64,000 nucleotides of DNA from Lingula anatina (GCF_001039355.2 NW_019775504.1:208551-272550), one strand, 5' to 3'. Counted from the first letter of the stretch, positions 1-12,429 are shown. The notes: a model not told the origin generated them from the letters alone. Program-made: numbers and translations.

Positions 1-290
1 AAAAAATAATAATAAGTAAATAAATAAACACAAATAGAGTATATATATATGTTCCTTTCATACACGCACACATACCCACGTACGCACAACACTCATACTT
101 GGTCACTGCTAATATGTATATTATCCTTGCATTACACAGTTGTGTTTACAAAAATAGACTAATTAGTTGTCTGTCCATTTCACTCAAATATAGTAACTTC
201 ATCTCTAAGTGCCTGCTGATTAACAAAACAAAATTAAATAAAATATAATAGAAAACTTAAACCCAAAAGATAAAGAAAGGGATGCTACTG

Positions 291-635
291 CTATTCCCCT
301 TCAACAAAAAGTGGTAACCATTGTGCCCATTGTTTAACAAAGTTGTCATATGTGCAAGATCCATGACGCAAAGCAATATTTTTTTCAACATGATACATAA
401 ATTTTATGTAACCCAAAAGACCTTGAAAGCTTGGGGTCTTTTTTTGTTTCAGGCACTTGTAAATATATAGTTTTCCAAACATAATAAGTAAATTAAAATT
501 TTTACTTTCCGTTGTGCATTTTATTCCAAACAAGATTTTATAGTCATCGAGATCCAAATTGACATTAGTTTTTTCGAGTATATGGTCTTGAAACTTATTC
601 CAAAGAGGACGCACAATGTTGCGCAATGTTGTCAT
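291..635 (-). mobile_element. C-terminal fragment of a LINE-type retrotransposon ORF (relic)
   Basis: A 114-codon reading frame on the minus strand resembles the tail found after the reverse transcriptase domain in many non-LTR retrotransposons. It has an aromatic/hydrophobic start (WNKF), a middle segment with KLYIYKC, and a later block with F-G-LLGYI and ALRHG. That pattern (an aliphatic stretch, then K-x-YIYKC, then a Lys/Trp-rich end) is my recognition from memory and was not confirmed by search. No polymerase motifs are seen upstream, so at most this is a 5'-truncated or decayed copy lying beyond the 3' end of SDR1. It could also be chance coding potential. Confidence 0.4.
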
Positions 636-639
636 CTTA

Positions 640-1284
640 CCATTAACGTATGGTTATTTTTTATTGACTTGAATTTGAAATCTATGCCAAATTCCAAAAT
701 GGGCACATTTTAATGATAAAAATATTTGTACTGTATATTAATTTATTTATAAAAAATATCTAAATTCGACACTATTTGACCACTTACACTGTATTTACCG
801 TAGAGGTTTGTTGCTGACCTGTCAGAGGCTCAATATTTGTGCATTGATGTGTAAAAATTATATTTTGAAAGATATGGTAAGAATTGTTGTACTGGATTGT
901 ACATGAAGTTTCAGCTTATTTGATCCTGAAAGTTGAATAATCGCTAATTCATTCATAATCTATGATTTGATTTTTGGTACAGATAGCAGTACCATTTTCA
1001 AAATGAAAAAATCTTTATGTGATGGCTTCCAACAGCCACCTTCATTATATGAATATTATAAAGAAAAATGAAATATGCTGTTTAGTTCCTCGTGTTAATA
1101 TCTTTCATATGGTTAGTCTCTTCCAATGGAGTGTGCTTTTTATTTTTTCATTGGACTATTTTTCTTTCATTCTTTTTCTCTTAAAGGCGCATTGATAATG
1201 GTTGCATATCCATTTTAAAGCATTATGACATTTCTATTCAATCTGATACATTTTCATGGAGATCATCTTGTATTAATATCTCTG
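640..1284. other. Spacer and probable SDR1 3' UTR
   Basis: No coding signal is seen. The part next to 1285 should be the 3' UTR of the minus-strand SDR1 gene. A minus-strand AATAAA (read as TTTATT at 1139-1144) lies about 140 nt past the stop codon and is a candidate polyadenylation signal. Confidence 0.4.
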
Positions 1285-4200
1285 CTACAGTGGCATCTCT
1301 CTTGGTTGAATGAGAACTTCATTGACCGCTACATCTTTTGGTTGCTTCAAGGCATATATCACTGCACGGGCAGCATCCTCTGCAGTCAGTTTGATACCCT
1401 CATCCATATATCTAAAGCGTCTCTTACACTGAAAAGTTTAGATAAAATAATCCTTAAATTTGCGCTTTTTTAGGTTGAAAATTTGACTTACCAAATGTCC
1501 TTGCTTAAGCTGAAGCAGATTTTAAACCTTAAAGGAAGGACTACTATATGTAAATAATTAATGAAAAAGCATGCAAACTTCTTTTCAGACATTTTTCTTG
1601 TAAAACTTTGAGAAAATGTATCTAAATAAAGAGAGTACGAGTTTTTTAAAATTTTGATAAGCATCAAATAACATGAACATGCGTCTCATCTGAGCCATTA
1701 TAGATGGAAAAAATTCTGAATAAGAAATCACGTCTACAAGTTTATGAAACGGTGATGGATTTTGTTCTTTAAATTTTGATGTAATTCAAGGTTACTGAAA
1801 TAGTTCTTACTTCATCGTCCATTTTGGTGACTCTTTCAGCGAGTCCAGGTGTGTCCACTGGCCCCGGTTGGACGCTGGTCACCTTGACTCCATCATGACA
1901 CACCTCTTGTCTCAGCGTATGTGACATCCCTTCCAGGAAATGCTTAGTTCCAACATATATTGCCAAGCCTTGTAAAGGCTGAAAACACACCGCAACAGAA
2001 TATTGGTATCAATTAGTCATAAACCGAATTTAAGCTTTCTTTTCACAAGAGAAAAAACTCTTAAAAATCAACTGAATCTAAAAGGCATTCAGCCACAGCT
2101 ACATCTACACAGCTTCAAGCCAGTGCGCATGCGGGGATTCATGCACCACCGCTGCCCCCAATTCCACGACAAATAAAGTGCCGTTTTTACAAAACAATTT
2201 AGCCTGAAATTTACCTGGTCACTTTTAGACCAAAATTTTGTTCTACCCCATTCGAAATAAATACTCATCGGACACAAATCATGTCTTTCGTATTATAAAG
2301 CAAATGCAGTATTTCATTCAAATGGCAGAAAACCTTATGTACGACCAATTCTCGGGTAAAATTCCATTATAATACAGGCCCCTGTCGCCTCACTCCTTGG
2401 GCAACATCCTAAAAGTGACCATGCGCAAAAGTGATTTTGGTAACACTCACGTAAACGTTTTCACATCCTTTTTACACAAATTAGTATAAAATTATTTGAT
2501 ACGTCATTTGCTATTTCAAGGCACTTGTACCATGATAAAATGGTAATGATGGAATTCCATGTGACCAATTCTAATAATTACCATTCTGCCGGCATCTGAC
2601 GACACGTTGACAATATGCCCGCTTCTTCTCTCACACATACCACTTATCACTGCTCCGATACAATTAAGAACGCCCTGAAAAATAGTTCATAACATCTGGA
2701 TATACTTGACTCATATTAAACTATGTTAAATACTTTTAAGTGCATGCTATTCTATGCACTTGTAAAGAACTCTAGAATGTATGAATAAATAAACTAGAAA
2801 AGCACTCAGAGAGCGCAGACATCTGCCAAGGCAGCTAAGTGGTTCATCTAATGTCGTTTCACCCCTAAATTTTCATTTTATAATGATTTAGTTTTTTGAT
2901 TTTTGATTATTGATTGATTATTAATCCGGATCATCACCAAAAGCTAATCATGTGTTCCTTGCCCCACTTCTGACAGTTCCTGAAAATTTTATCAAAATCG
3001 GTCCATAACCTTTTCTGTAATGTAGCATTATTATTTTTTTGATGTTTGACTATTGATTATTGATCCGGATCACCACCAAAAACTAACCATTTCTAAGTTA
3101 ACCCATTTCTGACCTTCCCTGAAAATTCCATTGAAATTCATCCGTAACTTTTGGAGTAATGCTGATGACAAACAGACAGACAGACAAACAAACAAACAGG
3201 AGTGAAAACATAACCTCCTTGGATTATCTATTCTCAAGAATTATGTTTGCATCAGGAATCTTCTTTTTTGACATAAGTTTATCACATTCCAGTGCCTTGT
3301 TGCTACATGTTCCCATGTCGAATATTAAAGTAGATTACAATTCTCATTTTTAGGTTAAGACCAACTGCAGACTGAATGTCTTTTGAAAACTTCAAATTTA
3401 GTTTTCAAGGCTCCATTCACTAACTAGTCCGAGGGTCGAATATGGCGACCCACCACAAAGCTTGCCATCTAATCCGCTAATAGACACTGAACAGATATTC
3501 CGTGGGGAAGTATTCAAGTGGGTCGGCCATATTTGACCCTCGGACTAGTTAGTCCCCTATTCTGAATGGGACCTAAGCCTATTTTGACATCAAAATATTA
3601 GTTTTACCTTAATGTTAACGTCAACTATCTCTTCCCACAGGTCTTCTTTGGCATATTTCATGAAAGTGTAGTGCCACACCCCGGCATTGTTGACAAGAAT
3701 ATCTACCGGACCAAATGTGTTCTCTGTCTGCCTTATCATTTCTTTGACCTTTAAGTAAGCGTGAAACAATCTTTATTATACAAAATTGACGGAATACTAT
3801 GTTTTGAATATCCCTTTATAAATTAACTGCTTGTAAATATCCTGTTGACTGTTTGGAAAGTTTGGAGAGAAAGAGAGAGAAAGATGTGGCCCGATGCTCA
3901 AAAATCATACCTCACTTCTTTTGGTTACGTCACATGTCACAGCGATCACAACGCCGCCTTCTTTCTCGATTGTTTCTTTTGTCTCCAATAACAGTTTTTC
4001 TCCCCTGGCTACTAGGACAACTTTGGCGCCCTCTGCTGCCAACATTTTAGATATGGCCGCACCAATCCCAAATGAAGCCCCTGCTACCACGGCTACCTTG
4101 CCAGATAGAGGATTGTCTTCTGAAAAAGTTCAATGCATCTAAAAAATTCAAAAGCTTATAACAGGCATTGCTTCTTCACAGATGCTTATTTGGAAAATAT

Positions 4201-4949
4201 GGAGATCGAAGTAACGCTTTAAAAAATGTTTGTTGTATGACTTCTTTTTCCGCCACGTATTATTGTTTGCTTAATAAGGCGAATTCAGTTAAAGCACTGA
4301 TGTCACAATTACACTGAATAGATATTCAAAGATACTAAAACACGATAAAAATCTTTGTTTTCATTTATTAGTCGGAAAAGTAGGGAAATAATCAAAGAAG
4401 AATGATCTGGAAAAATATTCCATATAAAATGTCAAGTTTGTACATATGGGGACTAGGAGGGAGGGTTAACAAAGTGTAGACAACCACTCTCTGAAGAAAT
4501 AACGAGGTCACATTGTGATTTGTATAGGAAGGTGTGCAGATATCTAAAAGAGACAAGCCGACTTTTTACGTGACTTGTACATGTATTTAAGGTCGTCTAC
4601 AGAGGGGTCACAATAGATCCCTGCATGACAAAACCCGGCGTCGTAAGAGACCCTCTTAACCCTCTTAACATTCCTGTGAACAGACATATTATAGGTGAAG
4701 TTGCCCCCACTTTCGAACGCTGAGGTCATAGGTGCAATAAATAAACTTTAATTCAGATGTGATAAGAATATTGACCATATTACAAAGAAAACGCATCTAA
4801 CATAAGTGGATAAAAAAGAGTTCTAAACGTGCGCACGCGCGCATGTGAGAGAGAGTGAGGGATGAGAGGGCACATAGAGGGAAGTCAACCATTCCCCGAA
4901 ATAAAAGAAGCAATTCAACTCTACCTTGCTTGTTGGTTTGATTTGCCAT
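1285..4949 (-). CDS. SDR1: classical short-chain dehydrogenase/reductase, six exons
   Basis: Minus-strand gene encoding about 259 residues. Coding exons, 5' to 3': 4925-4949, 3911-4119, 3608-3748, 2582-2674, 1811-1978, 1285-1428, all with GT/AG borders and matching phases (phase 1 after exon 1, otherwise 0). This is a cytosolic-type Rossmann oxidoreductase that should use NAD(P)(H); an Arg after the second beta strand (VLVARG) favours NADP. Motifs: AGASFGIG near residues 21-28, NNAG 98-101, tetrad Asn in DVNIK near 123, Ser151 in VNVSS, YVGTK with Tyr164 and Lys168 (Ser-to-Tyr spacing 13, as in classical SDRs). The end (VNEVLIQP) resembles the YdfG/DHRS11-like branch; the substrate is unknown. 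Oddity: the usual Thr of TGxxxGxG is Ala. It is transcribed away from the plus-strand paralogues. Confidence 0.88.
2885..3200 (+). repeat. Two diverged copies of a retroposon tail (RTE/SINE-like) in SDR1 intron 3
   Basis: Two head-to-tail segments (about 2890-3035 and 3036-3200) each contain the string ATCCGGATCA, a following ACCAAAA, a CCCA-TTCTGAC block, CCTGAAAATT, and a TCCRTAAC-TTT-GTAATG block. The second ends in CAGA and CAAA microsatellites. This arrangement is common in 3' tails of RTE-type LINEs and their SINEs in marine animals; the family assignment is from memory. Confidence 0.45.
3409..3585. mobile_element. Foldback MITE, CATTCAGAAT family, copy 1
   Basis: Inverted arms: CTAACTAGTCCGAGGGTC on the left, GACCCTCGGACTAGTTAG on the right, enclosing about 100 bp. 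A second copy with nearly the same interior lies at 55494-55670. It sits in SDR1 intron 3. It is non-coding and presumably mobilised in trans. Confidence 0.75.
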
Positions 4950-5866
4950 AATACTGCAGTTTCTTAAGAAGACAGGTTTTGTATGGAAAGTGGTGACCTG
5001 GTGGATTGACTCTGAGTGACGAAGTACTCCCTGCACTACTGGTATATAAGGCTGATTATGGGTGAACTCTAACGCAATATATTTTATATAGATATACTGA
5101 GTAAGCTTACGCGCACAGTGTAAATAAGTAGGTCAATATTAAAGTACACCTGTGGTTACGTGATCTGTAAACATTGAGGGTCCCATTGGGGGGGGGGGGG
5201 GGTAGTGATCACAGTTCACGGGGAATCATAAATTCACAAATTACAGGAAATGAACCTTGCAAATCACAATCACAAGGTAAATAACAAAAAAGTTCTTCCA
5301 CCAAAATTAATTGGATATGTTCAAACACAGTATGCTGAAGCTTTTTAAACTGGGTATATACAAAACAGCTAGATCTAATATTTAAATAAACCATGTTGCT
5401 TGCGTTTTTTCCTCTTTGCTCATACATGTATTTAAGTGAATGATCCGATGTCTCTGTTAAAATGGTATACTGTTACAGAGATAGATTTACAGCTACTTTC
5501 ATACATCATATACACAAATTAACAATACGGCAGTCTGCCCACCCCAACCCCATCAAATTTTGACTTCCCGTCTAAGGAAACTGCGGTTGGACTTAACTTG
5601 TATGTTACCAGGGTTTGACTGAATATTGACTTAATATTATGCACAGTGATTGTTTTAATTATTTTATTTTAATTATTTTATTCGCATATGATAGAAATCA
5701 CAGTACGAAGAACACAAAGGTTTACATGTGTAGGCCTACATGATAAGGAATAGCAGAAAAGCTATTTAAAATGATGAAGAAATTGCATTACATACAATTT
5801 TTCAAAATTACAGTAAGTATCATACTAATACCAACAACAATAACCATTATATATCATTCTTTTCAG
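4950..5866. other. Intergenic spacer between SDR1 and the first plus-strand relic
   Basis: It includes the SDR1 5' UTR, which shares a string close to CACCAGGTCACC and CATACAAAACC with the 5' UTRs of SDR2, SDR4 and both relic genes. A 16-nt poly-G run lies at 5187-5202. No gene is recognised. Confidence 0.5.
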
Positions 5867-6005
5867 TGTAAGAACCTCTACGGTACCTTCGAAGCTTACT
5901 ACAGATACTGCCGCTAGAGCTGTTATACATGTATATGCCTTGAAACAGCCGACAGATACAACAGTCAATGAAATGCTCATCATGCCACAAGAATTTGCTA
6001 TTTAA
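5867..6005 (+). pseudogene. Orphan SDR exon 6 relic
   Basis: An acceptor-like TTTTCAG is followed by a copy of the SDR3 last exon (start TGTAAGAACCTC, end with GAATTTGCTATTTAA). Relative to SDR3 exon 6 it lacks 11 nt after TTCGAA, which shifts the frame, and it has small extra bases around the ATACATGTATATG stretch. About 200 bp of following sequence also matches the SDR3 3' UTR. No exons 1-5 are seen upstream, so this is a partial segmental copy, not a gene. Confidence 0.8.
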
Positions 6006-7717
6006 CTAAGTTATATCAACTAATACTACGGAAAATGCATTGAATTCGGACATTAAATTCTCAAATCTTGGAGTGCCAGTAAAAGATGGAGAAGAACCCT
6101 TTCATAGTTTGAGATCACCGAAAATAATAGTGTTGTACACTAGCTGTGGTTTTGGGACAATTAAACAGCTTTTTGTATTTCAACCCGAATAAGCCTCACC
6201 TTTCAACCTTCAGTGGGTCCCGAACTCAACGCCAAGGGTCGGCTTCGCATCCGCAGTCTGTAATTCCTAAAATAACGGACCAAAAATCCTGGATCCGCCC
6301 CTATTCTTCTACTGTAAATATTGGGGCAAAACCATAGACAGAATATCGACAAAATATCGGGAATGATGACATCATATCCTTTCTACCAGCTCCTAATGTG
6401 GAAAGAAAAAATGAAAGATTGTGATTCACATAACTACCAGACCAAAATTATTTAATAATTATCAGAAAATGTAAGTTGGTTTGGTTGCTTGTCTGAAGTA
6501 CATTATCTGGTGTGTTGTTAATCTACCTCAAAACCTATACTGAAAATCCTTTCGGTGAACATTCCTCCTACATAATCCTAGCCCGGTTTAACATAAAGCA
6601 AGCGTTTATTATATCTTTAAAAGTAATACATCTCTAGATCTATTTATTCATGACATTTTTCGGTGTGAAATGCGTTACTAAAATTTTTGGAACGCACGTC
6701 CCATTGCATTACTTGGGAGCCTCGTCCAACGGAAACTGAATCCTATAGCAATGCATGCCCTAGGACTTGCATTCCCATTCCCAACTAGCAAAGAAAGTAT
6801 TTTTTCGGGAAATGCCTTTGTGTAATGTTAGACCATCTTTTTAAGTGATTTGATGACAGACATTTTAATTAGTACAGGAGGTCAAGCTTTTTAGCGCCTT
6901 GGTGACCCTTGGAAATATCTGTAGTTAAAGGGATGTGTGTGTATATAGTTTGACACTGCAGATGAAACGTGTACACGTATCATTTGATGATATGCCTTTT
7001 ATCAGAATACATATATATCAGAATGACATGTATGTTTTTGCTTTTGCAGTGCTTGAGTAATAGTGACAAGTGTTTACAACTCCTTGTGATGTGAAAATTG
7101 AAATATGATATACGCAGACTCTCCATATATAGGCACTTTGAAATTCAGCTGAGCAGTGTTTTTCATCTAAGCACCCTTTTGGTCTCTTATCTGAGATAAC
7201 GTGGCACCTGCAAGGTTGGCTTGGTTACTGAATTTCCCATGCACTTTGATTATTTCTATTAGCAGGTAGAAGTAGAAAGCATGTGCTCTTCCTACATGCT
7301 ATAATGCCTCCACTGCTTATCCAATTTTTAAATTAAAACTCGACCTGACCTCGTATATGCTCTTCAGATGAATTTTCTAAAGAAATCTAAAACCAAAAAG
7401 GCCACAGCACGTCTTTTTAAGCAACATTCCTGAGCATAATCCATTGGACCTCGGTACCTCGGCACAGATATTCATTACTTTCACACCTGTATATATCAAT
7501 GGGTAATGTACATCAACAGATGTTTTGAAATTCAAACCACACATGGCCCACTTAATTGGCTTTTTATGTGCGTCCGTCTACTCTGCGTTGTACCACGTCA
7601 GCCTTTCATATTAGCGGTGCAACGTCCAGGGTTAATTTTATTCCCTCCGCCTCTCGGTCCCTTCACCAGGTCACCGCTTCCTATACAAAACCAGTCTTCT
7701 GCAGGACCTGGAGTGCA
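6006..7717. other. Intergenic spacer upstream of SDR2
   Basis: The first 200 bp are homologous to the SDR3 3' flank. A short stretch near 6210-6305 ends in GGATCCGCCCCT, the terminus of the hAT-like repeat seen at 7771 and 19455. From about 7487 the sequence is the left part of a segmental duplication shared with 15670 onwards, and includes the SDR2 5' UTR. No other gene is recognised. Confidence 0.5.
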
Positions 7718-10560
7718 ATGGCGACGCAAACTGGCAAGCAAGGCACAGGTGCGTTAACAGATTACTTCAGCAGTGGCGGTTTTAGAGCCCCCCTTCTGTT
7801 TCTGAAAAATTATCACACCAATATTCCCCTCTTGAAATGAGAGTTTTGACCAGCTAAACCTTAGTTCTAAATCGTACCAAAGGGCACTGTTTGCTCTCCA
7901 TATCACCAAAAAGTTTTCGGGGCCTTTGAGCAGGCCCCGAACCCTACACTAAAGGGGCGATGGTCGGTTTCGGATCCGAGGCTTGACGTTCCGGACCCCT
8001 CCCCCTTTAAATAATCCTGGATCCGCCGTTGTTCAGATCAGGGAATGGTTGGCTATCCTCTGCCAGCACCAGGTCTTATAAACGGATTAGGTGTTTGCTG
8101 GGGTGATTTGTCGATGGGATACGTTAACTTGAGAGTTTGTGCTCCAAAGCTTTATGCTTGAGTTAGCAAACAGCAATTATCGTTTACAAGGCCTAATTAC
8201 GTACCCCCCCCCCCCACCCCACTGCTTTAGTAGGTTGGAAAATGTGAATTGCATTGATTTATAAGAGGCTGTGATAACACCAAGTCCAGTTTAGGCTCCT
8301 GTTATCGTGGTTATCATGTCCTTCAGTTCTATTATTATTGTTATCATTTGTTGAAAGGATGGGAATTATTTTACGTACTATACATGGACGTTATTTATTT
8401 GTATGAAAATAAAGTGTATACCAGTCTGTAGAATGGTTATGTCTTACGCATTGCCCTCTGACGCTGATTATTATTTTTATTTATTTCTCCCAATTTTGTC
8501 AGCGGACAGTATCTGCATCTACGTCTAACAAACAATGAAATATATGCATCCATTGGATTTTCCAGAAGACAAGCCTCTATTTGGCAAGGTTGCCGTGGTA
8601 ACAGGGGCTTCATTTGGGATTGGTGCGGCCATATCTAAAATGTTGGCAGCAGAGGGTGCTAAAGTTGTTTTGGTAGCCAGGGGAGAAAAAATGTTATTAG
8701 AGACAAAAGACAAAATCGAGAAAGAAGGTGGTGTAGCAATAGCCGTGAAATGTGATGTGACAAAAAGAAACGAGGTACAAAAGTGGCTTCCGTCCTTCTC
8801 TCCGTCCATCTCTCTCTCAATGCTGTATTCTTTAATCTGTTATATGTTATATATTGCTAATCTGAACTTTTAAGATAGTAAAAATACAACATCATGCATG
8901 GTTACATCTTGTATTTCATAGTCATTTGTGTACTGATGGACTGATGAAATATTAGTTTTTGTACAAACATTTAGGTCAAAGAAATGATAAAGCGTTCAGA
9001 GAGCACTTTTGGTCCGGTAGATATTCTTGTCAACAATGCCGGGGTGTGGCACTTCACCTTCATGAAATATGCCAAAGAAGACCTGTGGGAAGAGATAGTT
9101 GACGTTAAAATTAAGGTATAACCAATATTTTAACATCAAATTAAAGTTGTGTATTATAGAAGGGTAAATATGAAGAAGTCGACTAAAGATATTGTGCAAT
9201 ATAACAATAAAAATTTGACTTCTACCGATGTACTGTGGTTCAAAGTGTACAAACTGGTCTACAAATCTGACCAACTTTCTGACCGAGGTCTTGGAACGAT
9301 TTTACAAAAGAAAAAAAAAGCATTTGGTTGTCTCCAACTGATTATTGCGTACTTCTTTAGTCTTCATCTGTAATAGTGAAGAAACAGATGGTCTAAAACT
9401 TAAATCATTTCCCAACTGCTTTAAAAGGGGGGCTTGATGTTGTTCTATTCTGCAATAAAACGGGTGTACCATGACAATATATTGTTTTCATTTTTAAAAA
9501 GTGCTTAAGGCTGTATCAAAGACATCTTTTCTCTAGGGCGTCTTAAATTGCATCGGAGCTGTGATCAGTGACATGTGTGAAAGAAAAACAGGACATATCA
9601 TCAACATAACAGGAGTCAGAGATTTGGTAAAATATAAACTGGTTAAAATTCTATTTAAGTTTGAGTATGTCATACTGTAGATTAAGGGTATTTTAGATTT
9701 ATTTCTATTTTCTTTCTTATTTCTAACTAATTTATTATTTATCATATATATTCCTTATAACTTATTTTTGAGGGATACAAATATTTGAGCGATGTGTTTT
9801 CTCTAATAGAAAGATTTTAAATCAGTAACAAATAGGTGACCTAGGAGAAGTAACTGTGACGTTTATAATGTGGTTCTATTGTTTTCTAGCCTTTGAAAGG
9901 GTTGGCAGTGTATTCTGGTGCGAAATTTTTTTTGGAGGGGATGAGCCGAACGCCGAGACAGGAGGTGTGCCAGGAGGGGGTCAAGGTGACCAATGTCCAC
10001 CTGGGTCCAGTGGACACGCCAGGACTGGCTGCCTCCGTATCCAATATGGACGACGAAGTAAGACCTGTTAACAACACGTTATATCACTTTAGACATTCTA
10101 GTTCTTGCAAAGTTTCAAATGAAGTTTGAGTCCTAAGCTACTCAAGACATGTCGCATTGGGCATTGTTAGATTGATAAAATAATGACTGAAGTAGTCCGC
10201 AAATAAGAATTTTGATAAAAGCCATCATGTATTCATTAACGTTATATTTGGCACTGTTGACACACTCATAAAGAATACAAAGAATTAAGTTGAAAGGTGT
10301 GACCCACAGTTAGCCAGATATAAATGCATTTTGAGGTTCCAATTTACATCTTTCCGAAGCAGATTCCAATGTACTTAGATTTGAATGACAGTGACATGCA
10401 TATTCCAATGTCTTTTCAGTGTAAGAAACTCTACAATTTTGCCGAGAGTACCAATCTTACTGCAGATGCTTGTGCTCGTGCAGTTATACAAGCTTTGAAA
10501 CAACCTCAAGATGTGGCCCTCAATGATGTTTGTCTCGTGCCGCAAGCGTTTGCAGTTTAG
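7718..10560 (+). CDS. SDR2: short-chain dehydrogenase paralogue with broken catalytic tetrad
   Basis: Coding exons 7718-7748, 8566-8774, 8975-9115, 9537-9626, 9890-10057, 10420-10560 give an open 259-residue protein. The cofactor motif TGASFGIG, NNAG, and YSGAK (Tyr165, Lys169) are present. Two active-site positions are lost: the tetrad Asn of DVNIK is Lys (DVKIK, residue 125), and the serine segment reads INITGVRD, with Thr or Gly where Ser belongs and exon 4 one codon shorter than in SDR1. It may be a pseudoenzyme or have altered chemistry; the open frame argues against simple decay. The closest relative is SDR4, with which it shares a block of about 3.2 kb. A candidate AATAAA lies at 10704-10709. 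Confidence 0.85.
7771..8031. mobile_element. hAT-like non-autonomous element in SDR2 intron 1
   Basis: The element begins CAGTGGCGG and ends GGATCCGCCGTTG, an imperfect inverted pair of the CAGGGGCGGATCC type typical of hAT elements (family inference). The matching place in SDR4 intron 1 (near 15979) reads straight through from ATTACTTCAG to GGAATGG, so the paralogue keeps an empty site and the insertion came after the duplication. A related copy lies at 19455-19653. Confidence 0.65.
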
Positions 10561-10703
10561 ATGATAGCATGTAACTAAGATTTATGTCAAGAAAAGTTTG
10601 ACAAGTAAGAAAAAGGAAGTGAAGTTTCTACCTCTATGAAAAAGACCACAGACAAGACTTCTACCACGTCAAATGCTTTACCAAATCAATCCACAACCTA
10701 AGA

Positions 10704-10709
10704 AATAAA
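10704..10709 (+). promoter_or_regulatory. Candidate polyadenylation signal of SDR2
   Basis: AATAAA about 145 nt past the SDR2 stop; the equivalent signal is conserved after SDR4 (18938-18943). Confidence 0.55.
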
Positions 10710-10948
10710 GGTTTTACCTAACAGCCTGAATATTATGGAAAAAACTGTCTGAATGTAGCTCCTGCGCTCGACTCGGCTTCTGGTGTATTCCTATAGCCCA
10801 GATACGATGGTGACATGGATGAATTTTGTCCTTTATATATAAGATACTGTGCAGTGTCAAATTTTAACCCCACGTTTAAGGCGTTTAGTTTTCATATATC
10901 TTTAGTCCTTTGCTCGTAAAAGAAAGCAATTTGTGATATATGTTTAAA

Positions 10949-11237
10949 AGGATAACAGCTATTCGTGTGAGATCTCTATTTCACAATAAATACATCGTAT
11001 AAAATTCATAGAAATATAACATATTCTTTTTTTACCAAAAACGGCATTTATAATAATTATTCTGAAATATGTGCTTGTCATCGGACCATGTCACCTCCAT
11101 AGATGGTTATACTCTGTAATAATATCTTAAGAGTTAGTTACAAAAAAGCAACCTTAAAAAAAGGGCTAGCTTTGAATGTAAAAATGGATTCATTAAACAT
11201 TGGTGAGTATGGGAAAACTGTTGTTTACCCCAAGAAA
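10949..11237 (+). repeat. Dispersed repeat of about 290 bp, copy 1 (upstream of SDR3)
   Basis: A direct repeat shared with 13857-14150. Landmarks: GGATAACAGCTATTCGTG, GAGATCT, TTTCACAATAAA, TCACCTCCAT, AAAAATGGATTCATTAA, GAGTATGGGAAAA. There is no coding potential. The two copies flank SDR3 exons 1-5. Confidence 0.6.
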
Positions 11238-11563
11238 ATGCATTATTTTCAAAAAGAACAGTTGATATCTTTTTAAGTCTTGTGCATTAATTTGTTGAAA
11301 TTATCTTATCTCCAAGCTCATTTGTCAGAAGTACTAATTTGACATATTCACAACGTAGTCGTCCTTTAATACCATAAAAACCCCGCTGTTAACACTCTTA
11401 AAACAGCTAGGGCCTGTATCATTGCAAATATTGACGTATTCTTTCAACGTTCTTATCAGACGGCCTCAGCGTTACCTTTGGTCGAGCTATCGTATCAGTG
11501 GTGGAGTTGACAGGCTCTACTCCATTCCCCTCGTCCATAGTCTGGTACAGAAACTGCGGTACC

Positions 11564-12397
11564 ATGGAAAGTCAAACCAGAGAGCAAGGTAAGTTCTACT
11601 AATATTACAAGCAATTGTTTGGGACTGGTGAACTACCGTATACCATGGAGATATTGTGCGGATGATAGTTGTTTAATCTTTAATAACCTCGACGGATAAG
11701 TCTGTGACATAATCAATTGGAGTGGGGCAAGGGGGGAGTTAGGTGCGTGATTCCTTCCCAAACTCCGAACTGATATTATATTTTACGTGTGTGATACGCT
11801 GAGCGCATCGTGAGTTTCACAGTGTTACTTCTGACTTCTACCCAGCAAAAACTCTTTAAACGAGAACCCTTCCACAACCAGGGTGCTGGCATTTTGGTCC
11901 ATCTTACAAGTCTCGGTCGGTCTTTGCTGTCATTGTTTCTTTGCGTTTATACCATATCAATAATCCCAAGTTGATATCCCACTTCCACTTGCCAGACATT
12001 TAGACATGATGATAAAATATAGTAAAGTGACATTTCTAGGACTACCATTCTTATCACCCCAGAACTAGGATTCCCTGTCATCAGGATGGTAACATTGCCC
12101 TCTGGCGACAGTTTAGTTTTCCAGGAGGTGGCAGCATCTGTATATTATTTTAAAGTTAACTTTCCAGAAGACAAGCCTATCTCTCTGGTAAGGTTGCCGT
12201 GGTTACGGGGGCTTCAATTGGAATTGGTGCAGCCATATCCAAAATGTTAGCAGCAGAGGGCGCTAAAGTCGTCCTAGTAGCCAGAAAAGAAAGGCCGTTA
12301 ATGGAGACAAAAGAAGAAATCGAAAAAGAAGGTGGCGTTGCAGTAGCTTTGAAATGTGACGTGACCAATAGAAATGAGGTATAAAATCAGGATTCAT

Positions 12398-12429
<32 letters not shown>

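Noticed and set aside
3853-4142. Two overlapping plus-strand open frames of 65-82 codons
   Set aside because: They are antisense to SDR1 exon 2. The minus-strand frame has the SDR cofactor motif and proper splice sites. The same antisense shadows recur over exon 2 of SDR2, SDR3 and SDR4.
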